Origin: CAZWRN01 sp964446685
Lineage (GTDB): Bacteria; Patescibacteriota; Microgenomatia; Daviesbacterales; UBA10151
Direction of reading: 5' to 3'
DNA length: 64,000 nucleotides
NCBI GenBank assembly: GCA_964446685.1
Contig: CAYUPO010000007.1
Coordinates: 1 to 64,000 of the forward strand
Shown here: positions 8,517 through 17,235 of the stretch, in pieces
How the letters are laid out: each line of letters opens with the position of its first letter
Position numbering within the stretch: position 1 is the first letter of the stretch
The notes under the pieces: generated by a model
The model's input: only the letters and a program-made list of their open reading frames with translations
Told to the model about the DNA's origin: nothing
Database searches by the model: none
Program-made: the position numbers and the translations under genes

Positions 8517-10211
8517 TTAGGTTTTTATGAAAACAAAGGCATCTTCACCATTAGGATACTTCACTGAATCAATTATATCTCTTCCAGGGGGGACTTCTTT
8601 TGGTGTAACAATAAATAAAGTGTCTTTGCTTTGTAATATCTCTTCTGGAGTAACTGCTTTGAATTGAAATTTATCAAAATCCCTGACTGTCCCAAAATTA
8701 AATTTATCTCTTTCTGATAATTTAAGTTTCCCCTGATAATCTGACGAATTAAATGGCACTCCATTCTGCTGAGCTAACATCGCTTTGTAAAATAAAACTA
8801 AAATATATGGCTGATCATATCTGTCTGTCACTACAACTTTAGAAAACTTTTGTTCCTGATTACCCATTTTACCAACCATCTCTTTAAATCCATATTCCCA
8901 GGCTAATGGATACCTTTTAGGTGAATGAATATAATAACTTTCCAGATAATGAGTCATTTCAAAACCAATCCAGACAAAAATAAATATTGCCATTAGATAT
9001 CCTAGACCTTTCAAATATTTTAAATTCCAAAGTTTATCAATAATCGCAGACATCCCAAGCCCCATCATCAGTACCAATGGAATTACCATCAGCAAAGCCC
9101 TGACCGCATTTGGAGTCTGATAAGTCATTGATGATGCTAAAGGAGAAACAAATAACCAGAGTAAAACTAACCATTTAGTCTTGGATTCACTTTTTATTAA
9201 AACAAACAGACCAATTACTAAAAATAAGGCCATTATCAGATAAAACTGCCCTGTTTCAGGTGTTTTATTGCGGATAATAGGATCCCCGTTAATAAACAAA
9301 AAATCGCCTTTAAAATGATCAACATAATGTCCAAAAAACTGGGGAGCAAAAGCCGTCAGTTTATTATGAAAAATCTTGGCTTGAGTGGACCCAAGATCTG
9401 CATGCTGACCCCTTAATTCATTTAACCTGTTTTCAGGTCCTTTATCGGATAAAAATGATAAACCGGCAAATCGGGCTGATCCTGACCCGCCCAAAAATTG
9501 AAATGCCAAAGGTACTGCTAAAACAGATAAGACAGTCAAAATAATTACATAACTTTTTATTATTTTTTGATTATTTTTGACCTGATGAAAAAGATTTTTA
9601 AAATAAAGTAACAGCATACCTAACACCAGCACCGGCACAACCAGTCTGGGACTTTGATAAGTGTACATGGCAATCAAAAATGACAGGAAAGAAAAAAACA
9701 GATACCACGGATCCCCCAGCTTCTTTATAAACAAATAGACTCCCAGACATATAAAAAAAGTTGCAGCATTAGTTTCCCAACTACCTCTGGAAAAATGAAT
9801 ATGCCAGGGAGTTATCGCAAGAATCAGTGAAGATGCTAAAGCAGGTCCTTTTTGGTTAAAAAGCTCTTTTGCTAGAAAATAGACTAACAAGACCGTTCCT
9901 ATTCCAAATAAGGCTGATGGCAGTCTGAGTGCAAATTCATTAATCCCCAGTGACGCAATAAATGGCATCACCATATAAAAATAAAGCCCCGGTTTATAAT
10001 CACCAAACGAGACAAATGACAGCGGCCACGGGTTACCATATTCATCTTTCCCTGTCTGCAACAGAGAATAAGCGTTGTAACCAATTGCTGCTTCATCCGC
10101 ATTAAGGCCTGACGGATAATCCGCTATACCAGGAATCCGCAGTAAAGCCGCTAATATGACAATTAGCCCCAACAACACCTTAATACTTAATACTTTCCCC
10201 TTAATACTCAT
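8517..10211 (-). CDS. GT39/ArnT-like GT-C glycosyltransferase, array member 1
   Basis: This 564-residue protein has about 11-12 hydrophobic segments and a soluble C-terminal part from about residue 440. After the first helix comes Asp39-Glu40 in NADEAAIGYNAY, the catalytic acidic pair of the PMT/ArnT family. Then comes the array signature TGKDEYG and FGDYKPGLYFY (69-79), followed by ALRLPSALFG. Such enzymes transfer a sugar from polyprenyl phosphate to an acceptor outside the membrane. The N-terminus (MSIKGKVLSIK) is encoded by heptamer repeats at 10179-10208. The start overlaps the stop of array member 2 as ATGA. Acceptor and sugar are unknown. Confidence 0.85.
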   Translation of the reverse strand: MSIKGKVLSIKVLLGLIVILAALLRIPGIADYPSGLNADEAAIGYNAYSLLQTGKDEYGNPWPLSFVSFGDYKPGLYFYMVMPFIASLGINEFALRLPSALFGIGTVLLVYFLAKELFNQKGPALASSLILAITPWHIHFSRGSWETNAATFFICLGVYLFIKKLGDPWYLFFSFLSFLIAMYTYQSPRLVVPVLVLGMLLLYFKNLFHQVKNNQKIIKSYVIILTVLSVLAVPLAFQFLGGSGSARFAGLSFLSDKGPENRLNELRGQHADLGSTQAKIFHNKLTAFAPQFFGHYVDHFKGDFLFINGDPIIRNKTPETGQFYLIMALFLVIGLFVLIKSESKTKWLVLLWLFVSPLASSMTYQTPNAVRALLMVIPLVLMMGLGMSAIIDKLWNLKYLKGLGYLMAIFIFVWIGFEMTHYLESYYIHSPKRYPLAWEYGFKEMVGKMGNQEQKFSKVVVTDRYDQPYILVLFYKAMLAQQNGVPFNSSDYQGKLKLSERDKFNFGTVRDFDKFQFKAVTPEEILQSKDTLFIVTPKEVPPGRDIIDSVKYPNGEDAFVFIKT

Positions 10212-11863
10212 TTCGCAGTCTCCACCACTCTAAAAGCATTCAACCCATCTTTAAAATCAACATCTCCAATCAGACGGAATTCCGAAAAAGGTTTTACATC
10301 CTGATCTGGCAGTTCCTCTTTGGTCCCTATAAATAAACTGTTTTTCATTCCTCTATCTCCCGGCCAATAAATATGCCGAAATTCAATGTTATCAATCTGT
10401 TTAACACTTCCTACATCAACCGAATTTTGGACAAGCTGGGCTTGCTGCTGATACTTTGCAGGAGAGTATCTACTGTAAAACAAATAATAAATATATGGCT
10501 GTCCATAGGTATCAGTCATTACAATTTTGTCATAATTGGCAGTCATAGCATTATTACTTATATCAGCTAATGCCAAACTTTGTTTATATCCATACAAATA
10601 TCCCTGAGAATAAGTAACCGGTTGATGTACAAAGTAAGCATCCAGATACATCCCATAATTAAAAATCATTACCCCAACTACTCCAAGGGCAATGATAATT
10701 CCCGCTTTTTTTCTTGAGAGGCTTTTCCACAAAAAATAAAACCCAGCTGCTTCAAGTATGGTAAATGGTATCAGCAAATTAAGGTTTCTGACCATATTTA
10801 TCAGATCGCGTGATAAGACTCCAGGCAGTGGAGCCAAAGCCAGATAAAGCAAAATAACAACAGAACTTTTTGATTTTTGTTTTACCAGAAAATAAAAGCC
10901 TAAGAGAACAAGGAGTAAAGAATAATAAGGAAGCACTCCCATATCAGGAATCTTATGCCTTGGACTATAATCCCCATCAACAAAAAGCATTTTCGGTGAA
11001 AAATAAATCACATATCTCTCCACTAAACCTCTGACATAAGCAAACCATTCCCCATGCAGCAGCTGAAATTGGGCGCTTTGCTGATCAAGGTTATCTTCTG
11101 CAGAAACTAAATTAATTTGTTCAGTTGATCTGGTATAGGCAAAAAAACTGGTTGTCGATAGCCTGTCCCCCTGACCGGAAAAAAGTAAAGTCCCGACCAA
11201 TAAACCCGTAACCCCAAGCATTCCGATACCAGCCAAAAAACTTTTTGATAATATTTTTATCTGATCCCGGTATAAAATAATTAATCCTAAAACCAGCATT
11301 GGAACAAATAAACGTGAGGCCTGATAGGTAATCAAAGATAATCCAAAAATTAATCCAGACAGAAAAAACCAATATTTCTTTTTTCCAAGTGCCACCACAA
11401 ATAAATATACTCCGGCTAAATTTAAAACAGTCGCCATATTTGATTCCCAACCTCCTCTGGAAAAATGAATGGACAAAGGTGAGATCGCGGCAAACAAAGC
11501 CCCTGACAAAGACAACCATTTATTTTTGAAAAGTTCCTGCAGTAGCAAAAAAATTAAGACTATAAAAAAAGTTCCCGCAAGTATCGAAGGAAATCTAACT
11601 GCCAGTTCAGTTAATCCAAATATTGCAACAAAGGGAATTGCAGTATAAGCGTAAAGAGCCGGTTTATAATCTCCAAATGATTTCAGGTTTAGCGGCAATA
11701 TTGCCCCATATTCATCTCTGCCGGTCAACATCAGTGAGTAAGCATTATAACCAAGCGCCGCCTCATCCCAGGTCAAACCAGGAGGAACAGCAGTCACCTG
11801 ATAAATTCTTAGGAAAAATCCAAGAGCAATGATAATTAAAAATGATAAATAAAACCGTTTCAT
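10208..11863 (-). CDS. GT39/ArnT-like GT-C glycosyltransferase, array member 2
   Basis: I start this gene at the ATG at 11863 (551 residues), where MKRFYLSFLIII gives a normal basic start and first helix. A frame seven codons longer lies in repeat DNA. Asp33-Glu34 in LTWDEAALGYNAY is the acidic pair, followed by TGRDEYG and FGDYKPALYAY, then AVRFPS. About ten further membrane segments precede a C-terminal extracytoplasmic domain of about 120 residues with TYGQPYIYYLFY, a motif also seen in members 1, 3 and 4. It is close in sequence to member 1, which suggests duplication. It is predicted to use a polyprenyl-linked sugar donor. Confidence 0.85.
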   Translation of the reverse strand: MKRFYLSFLIIIALGFFLRIYQVTAVPPGLTWDEAALGYNAYSLMLTGRDEYGAILPLNLKSFGDYKPALYAYTAIPFVAIFGLTELAVRFPSILAGTFFIVLIFLLLQELFKNKWLSLSGALFAAISPLSIHFSRGGWESNMATVLNLAGVYLFVVALGKKKYWFFLSGLIFGLSLITYQASRLFVPMLVLGLIILYRDQIKILSKSFLAGIGMLGVTGLLVGTLLFSGQGDRLSTTSFFAYTRSTEQINLVSAEDNLDQQSAQFQLLHGEWFAYVRGLVERYVIYFSPKMLFVDGDYSPRHKIPDMGVLPYYSLLLVLLGFYFLVKQKSKSSVVILLYLALAPLPGVLSRDLINMVRNLNLLIPFTILEAAGFYFLWKSLSRKKAGIIIALGVVGVMIFNYGMYLDAYFVHQPVTYSQGYLYGYKQSLALADISNNAMTANYDKIVMTDTYGQPYIYYLFYSRYSPAKYQQQAQLVQNSVDVGSVKQIDNIEFRHIYWPGDRGMKNSLFIGTKEELPDQDVKPFSEFRLIGDVDFKDGLNAFRVVETAK

Positions 11864-11866
11864 AAT

Positions 11867-11963
11867 TAATAAACAAATAAACAAATGTCAAATAAACAAA
11901 TTCCAAATAAGGATAACCAATTTGACATTTGGCATTTGTTTATTGGATTATTTGTTTATTAAA
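11867..11963. repeat. AT-rich imperfect inverted repeat between array members 2 and 3
   Basis: The left side is built from AATAAACAAAT units followed by AAATGTCAAAT. The right side carries the complementary ATTTGACATTTGG and ATTTGTTTATT units, leaving a loop around CCAAATAAGGATAA. The RNA of either strand could form a long weak hairpin. It replaces the usual tight overlap of genes in this operon. A related element is at 54279-54412. Confidence 0.65.
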
Positions 11964-13647
11964 TTTCTACTACTTCAAATGCACCTTTCCCATCCAAAAA
12001 ATCAATCCGCTTTAACACCGGCGGAATACCAGGATAATTCCCTGGTGTTGAAATAACATATCCATGCTGATCCTTTAATTTTTCCTTCATCTCCCAGTCA
12101 TTTATAAAATAAACATTATCCAACCTGTCTACCCATCGCCAGTTACTTTGCGGGTAACGGACCAAATTTAAATTTGTCTGGTACTGACCTGGATCATACT
12201 GATTGTAAAAAAGATAAAAAATATGCGCCTCACCGTATTTTTTGGATATAAATAGTGGCCTGTTATTAACATTCTCTTTGGTCATTACAAAATTAATCGC
12301 CTCTTTATAACCATATTGCCAGGACTGGGAATATTGTTTGGGATACTCCAGAAAATAGGTTGAAAAATACCAGTAGCTATTTATTATCATCAATAAAGTC
12401 ACCACAATCACACCACTGACTGCGACAATTCTCAACCTATCCTTCAACCATATCCAGGCATCAGTCATTCCGACTCCAACAATTGCCTGTAGTGCTCCCA
12501 ACATAAAAATACTTCGTAAAACATGCGGAGACTCTCTGGTAATTGCAGCTGGAATTGGTGCCAAAAGCAGCCAGGCCATAAATAATTTAGCCGCCGATGG
12601 ATATTTCCAAATTTTAAGCAAACCGTAAATCAAAAACGGCGCTTCAATTGCATACATCAGTCCCATCTGCTGCACTGAAAACTGATAATTATCACCGCCT
12701 GCTAAGAATAAAAACTGAGGAGAAAAATGACTTAGATAGTTTTTAGCAAAGACAAAGGCAAAATAGCTATAACGGTTATAAACCAGTTTAGTTGCCACCT
12801 CAGGCAAAGTACTGGCTCCTCTGGATTCATTCAGGAAATTAATTGCCCCTTCATCAACTATTGCTACCCAATAATACCTGGAAGATGAATCCTGAGTTAA
12901 AGCTAGAAATCCAGCCACTCCAATAAAGATTAGAAAAATAACCGCCGGTATGATCAATTTCACTTTTAATTCTTTGATTTGTCTCAGCTCACCAATTTTA
13001 CTAAGAGCCACAGCAGCTAAAAATAAAGGCACAAATACTCTGGCACTATTGTAAGTAAATAATGTTAACCCAAAAAACAAAGCTGATCCTGATAAAAATC
13101 CCAGCGAACGTTTTTTATAGCCAACGATCAAAAAATAAATTCCGACCAGAAAAAAACAAAGGGCCAGATTTGCTTCCAAAGCTGCCCGTGACAAAAAAGT
13201 ATGCCAGGGAGAAATAGCCAGTAATAAAGCAGAAACTAACGCCCATTTTTGATTCTTTGATTCGGTCACAACTATCCAATAAAGCAATCCAACTGATAAA
13301 ACACCGGCCAGCATTGAAGGAAGTCTGACCGCCCATTCATTCAAACCTAATAAAGCAATAAAAGGAACTGTAGTATAAATATATCCAGGCAGTTTAAAGT
13401 CCCCAAATGCTTCAAATGTTAAAGGAAAAATCCTCCCCCACTCATCTTTACCAGTTTCCAAAATTGAATAGGCATTGTAACCTAAAGATGTTTCATCCCA
13501 ATTGAGCGATGGTGGAACGACGCCAAACCAAAAAAAACGCAAAAAAACAGCGAGTAACAGAATCACTCCAAGTATTGGATATTTGAAATCTCTCGACTTC
13601 ACTCGAGACAGGTTTGATATTGGAAATTGGATATTATTAGAGATCAT
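11959..13647 (-). CDS. GT39/ArnT-like GT-C glycosyltransferase, array member 3
   Basis: From the ATG at 13647 the protein has 562 residues; a further in-frame start at 13683 lies deeper in the upstream gene. NWDETSLGYNAY carries the acidic pair, then TGKDEWG, FGDFKLPGYIY and AVRLPSMLAG follow the array signature. Membrane segments alternate with short loops up to about residue 430, then a soluble extracytoplasmic C-terminal domain with KYGEAHIFYLFY. The first 25 residues (NNIQFPISNLSRVKSRD) are encoded by a repeat block at 13571-13640 that includes a CTCGA palindrome. The gene overlaps member 4 by 11 bp. Confidence 0.85.
   Translation of the reverse strand: MISNNIQFPISNLSRVKSRDFKYPILGVILLLAVFLRFFWFGVVPPSLNWDETSLGYNAYSILETGKDEWGRIFPLTFEAFGDFKLPGYIYTTVPFIALLGLNEWAVRLPSMLAGVLSVGLLYWIVVTESKNQKWALVSALLLAISPWHTFLSRAALEANLALCFFLVGIYFLIVGYKKRSLGFLSGSALFFGLTLFTYNSARVFVPLFLAAVALSKIGELRQIKELKVKLIIPAVIFLIFIGVAGFLALTQDSSSRYYWVAIVDEGAINFLNESRGASTLPEVATKLVYNRYSYFAFVFAKNYLSHFSPQFLFLAGGDNYQFSVQQMGLMYAIEAPFLIYGLLKIWKYPSAAKLFMAWLLLAPIPAAITRESPHVLRSIFMLGALQAIVGVGMTDAWIWLKDRLRIVAVSGVIVVTLLMIINSYWYFSTYFLEYPKQYSQSWQYGYKEAINFVMTKENVNNRPLFISKKYGEAHIFYLFYNQYDPGQYQTNLNLVRYPQSNWRWVDRLDNVYFINDWEMKEKLKDQHGYVISTPGNYPGIPPVLKRIDFLDGKGAFEVVEI
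13571..13640. repeat. Repeat block with palindrome coding for the N-terminus of array member 3
   Basis: Tandem-like GATATTGGAAATTGGATATT units flank the palindrome CTCGACTTCACTCGAG at 13592-13607. The GATATT-type units recur at 21515-21552, at the start of a GT87-like gene. The block lies inside the coding frame and has no in-frame stop. Confidence 0.6.
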
Positions 13648-15325
13648 TATTAGTGTCAAATACCCGGAACATAATTTTGTCAAATGGATCTTTAAAAGTT
13701 TTATCAGCCTTCACTCCATCTGGAGTCTCAGACTCTCCACCAATAATCATGGTGTTATTCTTATACTTATCGATATCCCAGCCCATCTTCTTAAAATAAT
13801 ATTTCCCCAGTGTGTATTCAGTCTGATCTAAAAATTTGAACTCTTTTTCAAAATCTTTCCAGTTTTGTGACTGGGACTGAAAATAGGTCGGATCCATTTT
13901 GGTATAAAAAGCTAAATAAATCTGCGGTTGACCCTGAGACTGAGTAAAAAGCACCTGATCATATTTGTCTTTATTTTGCTCAGCAAATTTAAAAATCTCC
14001 TCGTAATTGTAATGAACTCCCCCCAAAGGACGTTCAAACTGGTGAAAAGCATAAAAATCAATTCGCACCACCAATGAGTAAACCATAACAACCATTAGAA
14101 TACCCACAAAACTAAATTGAAGCCCTTTTATATTTTTTAATAGTGAAAACACCCAATAGATACCGAGTGCAGCTAAAACGGGAAATAGCAGCAGTAATAC
14201 CTCAACCCGCTGGGTATGCATGTAATTTCTGGTTAATGCTGCTGGAATTGGTGCCACCAGCAGCCATAAAAAAATAATCCGGCTTTGAGCAATTTTTAAT
14301 TTAAACAAGGCAAAAATACCTGAGAGTATAAATAGTATTTCCCAGACTGATAACAACCATTGTCCAGGCAGATTATACAAACTGGAATCAGACCGATCCG
14401 GCGAAGCTAGAAAAGTAGTTGAAAAGTACCCCAAATAATTTTGAGAAAACTGGCTACCGAGATAAGCCAGACGATTATTAATTACTCTGCCCCATGGCTG
14501 AGGAAGCGGATCACTGACCTGTTTTTCACGCAGTGCGCTGAGATTTTCGGAATTATAAATTGCGGCATCACTAGCTCTTCTTCCTGCCCCTGTAAATAAC
14601 TGCCCGTAAGCCAAAAGTGAGACAAAAAGACCAAATAACACTACAAAACTTACCAACTCCTTCTTCTTAAAAATCTCTTTAATGTCACCCGTTTGAACGA
14701 ATTTAAGAACCAATAGTCCACTTACAAATAAAGGAGTAAACAACTGGAATGAATAATAGCCAAACATAGTCAGCCCAAAACTTAGTGCAGACAAACCAAG
14801 AAGAACTCTTCTTTTGAGTCTGAAACCCTTCAAAAACAGCCACAGTCCCATCATAAAAAAGAAAATAGTCACATTTGATTCCCAGGCAGCTCGGGAATAA
14901 AAAAGATGCCAGGAAGAGATAGTTAAAATTATTGAAGCTAGGAGCGCAATTTGTTTACTAAATAAGGGTTTTTGTTCATTTCTAAAAAGTTCCTCAACCA
15001 AAACAAATAGCATCAGGACACTCAACACGCCAAATAGCGCTGAGGGGAACCTGACAGCAAACATATTCAGATCAAACAAAGCCACACTCGGAACAGTTAA
15101 ATAGACATACAGCGGCGGACGGTAATCACCAAAACTACGAGGAAAAATAGGCAAAAAGTCTCCCCATTCATCACGCCCGGTCTGCAATATAGAATAGGCA
15201 CTATAGCCCTGCTGAATCTCATCTGGAGTGACACCAATAGGAACTTGCCCCAGCCAGGCAAAGCGCATTACTGCTGCTATTAGTACAACCACAACTAAAA
15301 CAAAATATATTATTCGTTTGGACAT
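13637..15325 (-). CDS. GT39/ArnT-like GT-C glycosyltransferase, array member 4
   Basis: I take the ATG at 15325 (562 residues, MSKRIIYFVLVVVV); the frame runs open to 15382 but would then overlap the divergent gene. VTPDEIQQGYSAY holds the acidic pair at 35-36, followed by TGRDEWG, FGDYRPPLYVY and AVRFPSALFG. About 11 hydrophobic segments are followed by a C-terminal soluble domain with SQGQPQIYLAFY. The C-terminus (VFDTNNDL) runs into the start of member 3. This is the first gene of a minus-strand run that continues to the left edge of the window, so a promoter for the run may lie at 15326-15381. Confidence 0.85.
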   Translation of the reverse strand: MSKRIIYFVLVVVVLIAAVMRFAWLGQVPIGVTPDEIQQGYSAYSILQTGRDEWGDFLPIFPRSFGDYRPPLYVYLTVPSVALFDLNMFAVRFPSALFGVLSVLMLFVLVEELFRNEQKPLFSKQIALLASIILTISSWHLFYSRAAWESNVTIFFFMMGLWLFLKGFRLKRRVLLGLSALSFGLTMFGYYSFQLFTPLFVSGLLVLKFVQTGDIKEIFKKKELVSFVVLFGLFVSLLAYGQLFTGAGRRASDAAIYNSENLSALREKQVSDPLPQPWGRVINNRLAYLGSQFSQNYLGYFSTTFLASPDRSDSSLYNLPGQWLLSVWEILFILSGIFALFKLKIAQSRIIFLWLLVAPIPAALTRNYMHTQRVEVLLLLFPVLAALGIYWVFSLLKNIKGLQFSFVGILMVVMVYSLVVRIDFYAFHQFERPLGGVHYNYEEIFKFAEQNKDKYDQVLFTQSQGQPQIYLAFYTKMDPTYFQSQSQNWKDFEKEFKFLDQTEYTLGKYYFKKMGWDIDKYKNNTMIIGGESETPDGVKADKTFKDPFDKIMFRVFDTNNDL

Positions 15326-15352
15326 CTCTTCAATAAACCTACCTCTTAAGTA

Positions 15353-15358
15353 TATAAT
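15353..15358 (+). promoter_or_regulatory. Possible -10 box for plus-strand array member 5
   Basis: A perfect TATAAT lies 23 bases before the ATG at 15382 in the short divergent spacer. No good -35 hexamer is visible at the proper distance, so the call rests on the -10 alone. Confidence 0.35.
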
Positions 15359-15381
15359 GAACCAGGAACTAATGTAATCCA

Positions 15382-17106
15382 ATGGGACAGATCTTTAAAG
15401 TATCATCTTTGCGAAAAACAATCCTGCATCCTCTGTTTTTCCTTTTTTTAATAGGACTTTTGCTTAGATTGTATTTGTTAAACACTTTTCCAGCCGGGTT
15501 TCATATCGATGAAGTAAAAATGGGCTGGAATGCTTTATCCCTTCTCAAGACCGGTCAGGATGACTGGGGACACAGCTTCCCTCTCAACTACAATTCATTT
15601 GGCGATTTCAGGCCAACCGGCTACTTTTACACTGTTATCCCTTCACTGATATTATTTGGCCAATCTGAATTCGCCGTCCGCTTTCCCTCGGCCTTATTTG
15701 GTTCACTGACTATCTTTGTGATCTATTTTTTAACTAAAGAGTTACTGGAAAAATATGATCAGCGAAAAAAAGTAGCTTTACTTGCTTCACTTATCCTGGC
15801 TGTTTCCCCCTGGCATCTATCTTTATCCCGGGCCAGTTCTGAGGGAATTGTCGGGATGTTTTTTACCCTTTTAGGACTGTTATTTTTTATCAGGCTGGTT
15901 AAACACAAGAAACTCAATTATCTGCTTATTTCTGTTCCTCTGCTCATTTTGCCATACTTTTTTTATCACACCCCCAGGCTTTTGACACCGATATTAATGC
16001 TGGTTATCTGGGTTTTTCATTGGAAACCATGGCAAAGAAACTTTAAACCAAATCTTCTGATCACCTTCGCTGTAATCATTCTTTGTGCAGTAACCATCGC
16101 TTTTGCCCTAAATAAAGAAGCCAGAGGCCGTTTTTCCCAGGTTTCAATCTTCAATGATCTCAATATCAGGCACAATTTGGATCTGTTTCCTTTTGAAGAA
16201 GGCCATAACGATGTTTTAATGGCCCGGATTTTTCACAATAAATTGGTTTTGTGGACACAAGAAGGTATCAATGAGTTTACTCAGTATTTCTCAGCCAAAT
16301 TTTTCTTAGTTCCGTTTGAAGCAAAACCAGCCAGATATGACACTGTCGGAATGGGAGTCTTAAGCTATATTGAATTATTATTACTTGTGGCAGGAGTGAT
16401 TGCAGTCATCCGGGGTAAATATTCACTTTTACCAATATTGCTTCTTTTATCGGCACCAATTCCGGCTTCACTCACAACAGAAGATGCTCCCAATCAGATG
16501 AGAGCTTTGTATATGATCCCATTTATAGCAATAACCGGAGCATTTGGATTGCATTTTCTAAGCAACCTGTTACCAAAGTCTAAGCTGATACTGGGCAGTT
16601 TATTAGTCCTATTATTCCTCAATTTCCTCTTCTTCGAACATATGTATTTTATACACAATCCCCAGCGTCCTCCAATACCGGGAGATCGGAATGTCGGTGC
16701 AAAAGAAGCAGCGCTAAATATTCTGCTCCTTCAAAACAAGTATGACAAGATTATAGTAACAAATATTCCTGATAGTTTGTACCCCTGGTATGCCTATTTC
16801 TCCGGAGTTGATCCAGTCACATTTAATGAAATAGCCAAAAACCGGGGTGAAAGAGCCTGGCAGTATCAAAATATAGTCTTTAGTACCGTCAGGTGCCCTT
16901 CCAGAGACGCTTTTACCAGAAATAATGACAATGTTCTAGCAGTTGACGCTGAAGGTTGTGAAGGAGACGCGAAATATTCACCAGCCATACAAGTCCTGGG
17001 AAGAGTCCAAAGAGGCGACAAAGCCTACCCCTACATCTTCTGGCACCGAGTAGAAAAGGAAACCTTTCCAATAGAAGCCACACCCTCGGCTCAACCTTCC
17101 AATTAA
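15382..17106 (+). CDS. GT39/ArnT-like GT-C glycosyltransferase, array member 5 (inverted)
   Basis: This is the only plus-strand gene of the array; it encodes 574 residues. FHIDEVKMGWNAL has the acidic pair at 43-44; TGQDDWG, FGDFRPTGYFY and AVRFPSALFG follow. Membrane segments extend to about residue 420. The C-terminal domain differs from its siblings: it lacks the QPxIYYLFY motif, has two cysteines in VRCPSR and AEGCEGD, and ends in a Pro/Ser-rich tail. It is divergent from member 4 with 56 bp between starts, and converges on member 6. The inversion and changed C-terminus suggest a different acceptor. Confidence 0.85.
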   Translation: MGQIFKVSSLRKTILHPLFFLFLIGLLLRLYLLNTFPAGFHIDEVKMGWNALSLLKTGQDDWGHSFPLNYNSFGDFRPTGYFYTVIPSLILFGQSEFAVRFPSALFGSLTIFVIYFLTKELLEKYDQRKKVALLASLILAVSPWHLSLSRASSEGIVGMFFTLLGLLFFIRLVKHKKLNYLLISVPLLILPYFFYHTPRLLTPILMLVIWVFHWKPWQRNFKPNLLITFAVIILCAVTIAFALNKEARGRFSQVSIFNDLNIRHNLDLFPFEEGHNDVLMARIFHNKLVLWTQEGINEFTQYFSAKFFLVPFEAKPARYDTVGMGVLSYIELLLLVAGVIAVIRGKYSLLPILLLLSAPIPASLTTEDAPNQMRALYMIPFIAITGAFGLHFLSNLLPKSKLILGSLLVLLFLNFLFFEHMYFIHNPQRPPIPGDRNVGAKEAALNILLLQNKYDKIIVTNIPDSLYPWYAYFSGVDPVTFNEIAKNRGERAWQYQNIVFSTVRCPSRDAFTRNNDNVLAVDAEGCEGDAKYSPAIQVLGRVQRGDKAYPYIFWHRVEKETFPIEATPSAQPSN

Positions 17107-17136
17107 ATATTTTTCGAACGATCAGTGAGAAATTTC
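17107..17136. repeat. Dispersed repeat, ATATTTTTCGAACGAT type
   Basis: The sequence ATATTTTTCGAACGAT with GTGAGAAATTTC close behind is almost identical to the left arm of the inverted repeat at 53063-53135. Here only one arm is obvious. It starts at the stop codon of array member 5. Confidence 0.6.
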
Positions 17137-17210
17137 AAACAAATATAATAATTAACAGCTAACAAAATTGTATTTATTACGATTAAATACCAAATAATCA
17201 CATGATTAAT

Positions 17211-17235
17211 CACGTGAATATTCATGTGTTTTTTT
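17211..17235 (+). terminator. Probable intrinsic terminator after array member 5
   Basis: CACGTG and CATGTG pair as a 6 bp stem (one G-U pair) around an AATATT loop, followed by seven T residues. It lies about 105 bases after the plus-strand stop and adjoins the stop of the convergent minus-strand gene. A larger nested stem using CACATGA at 17199 is also possible. Confidence 0.6.

Noticed and set aside
11121..11519. Minus-strand frame of 132 codons within array member 2
   Set aside because: It is in another frame of a clear GT39-like gene and has aromatic-rich composition without family features.
13502..13831. Plus-strand frame of 109 codons across the end of array member 4
   Set aside because: It crosses repeat DNA and two real minus-strand genes and shows no protein-like pattern.
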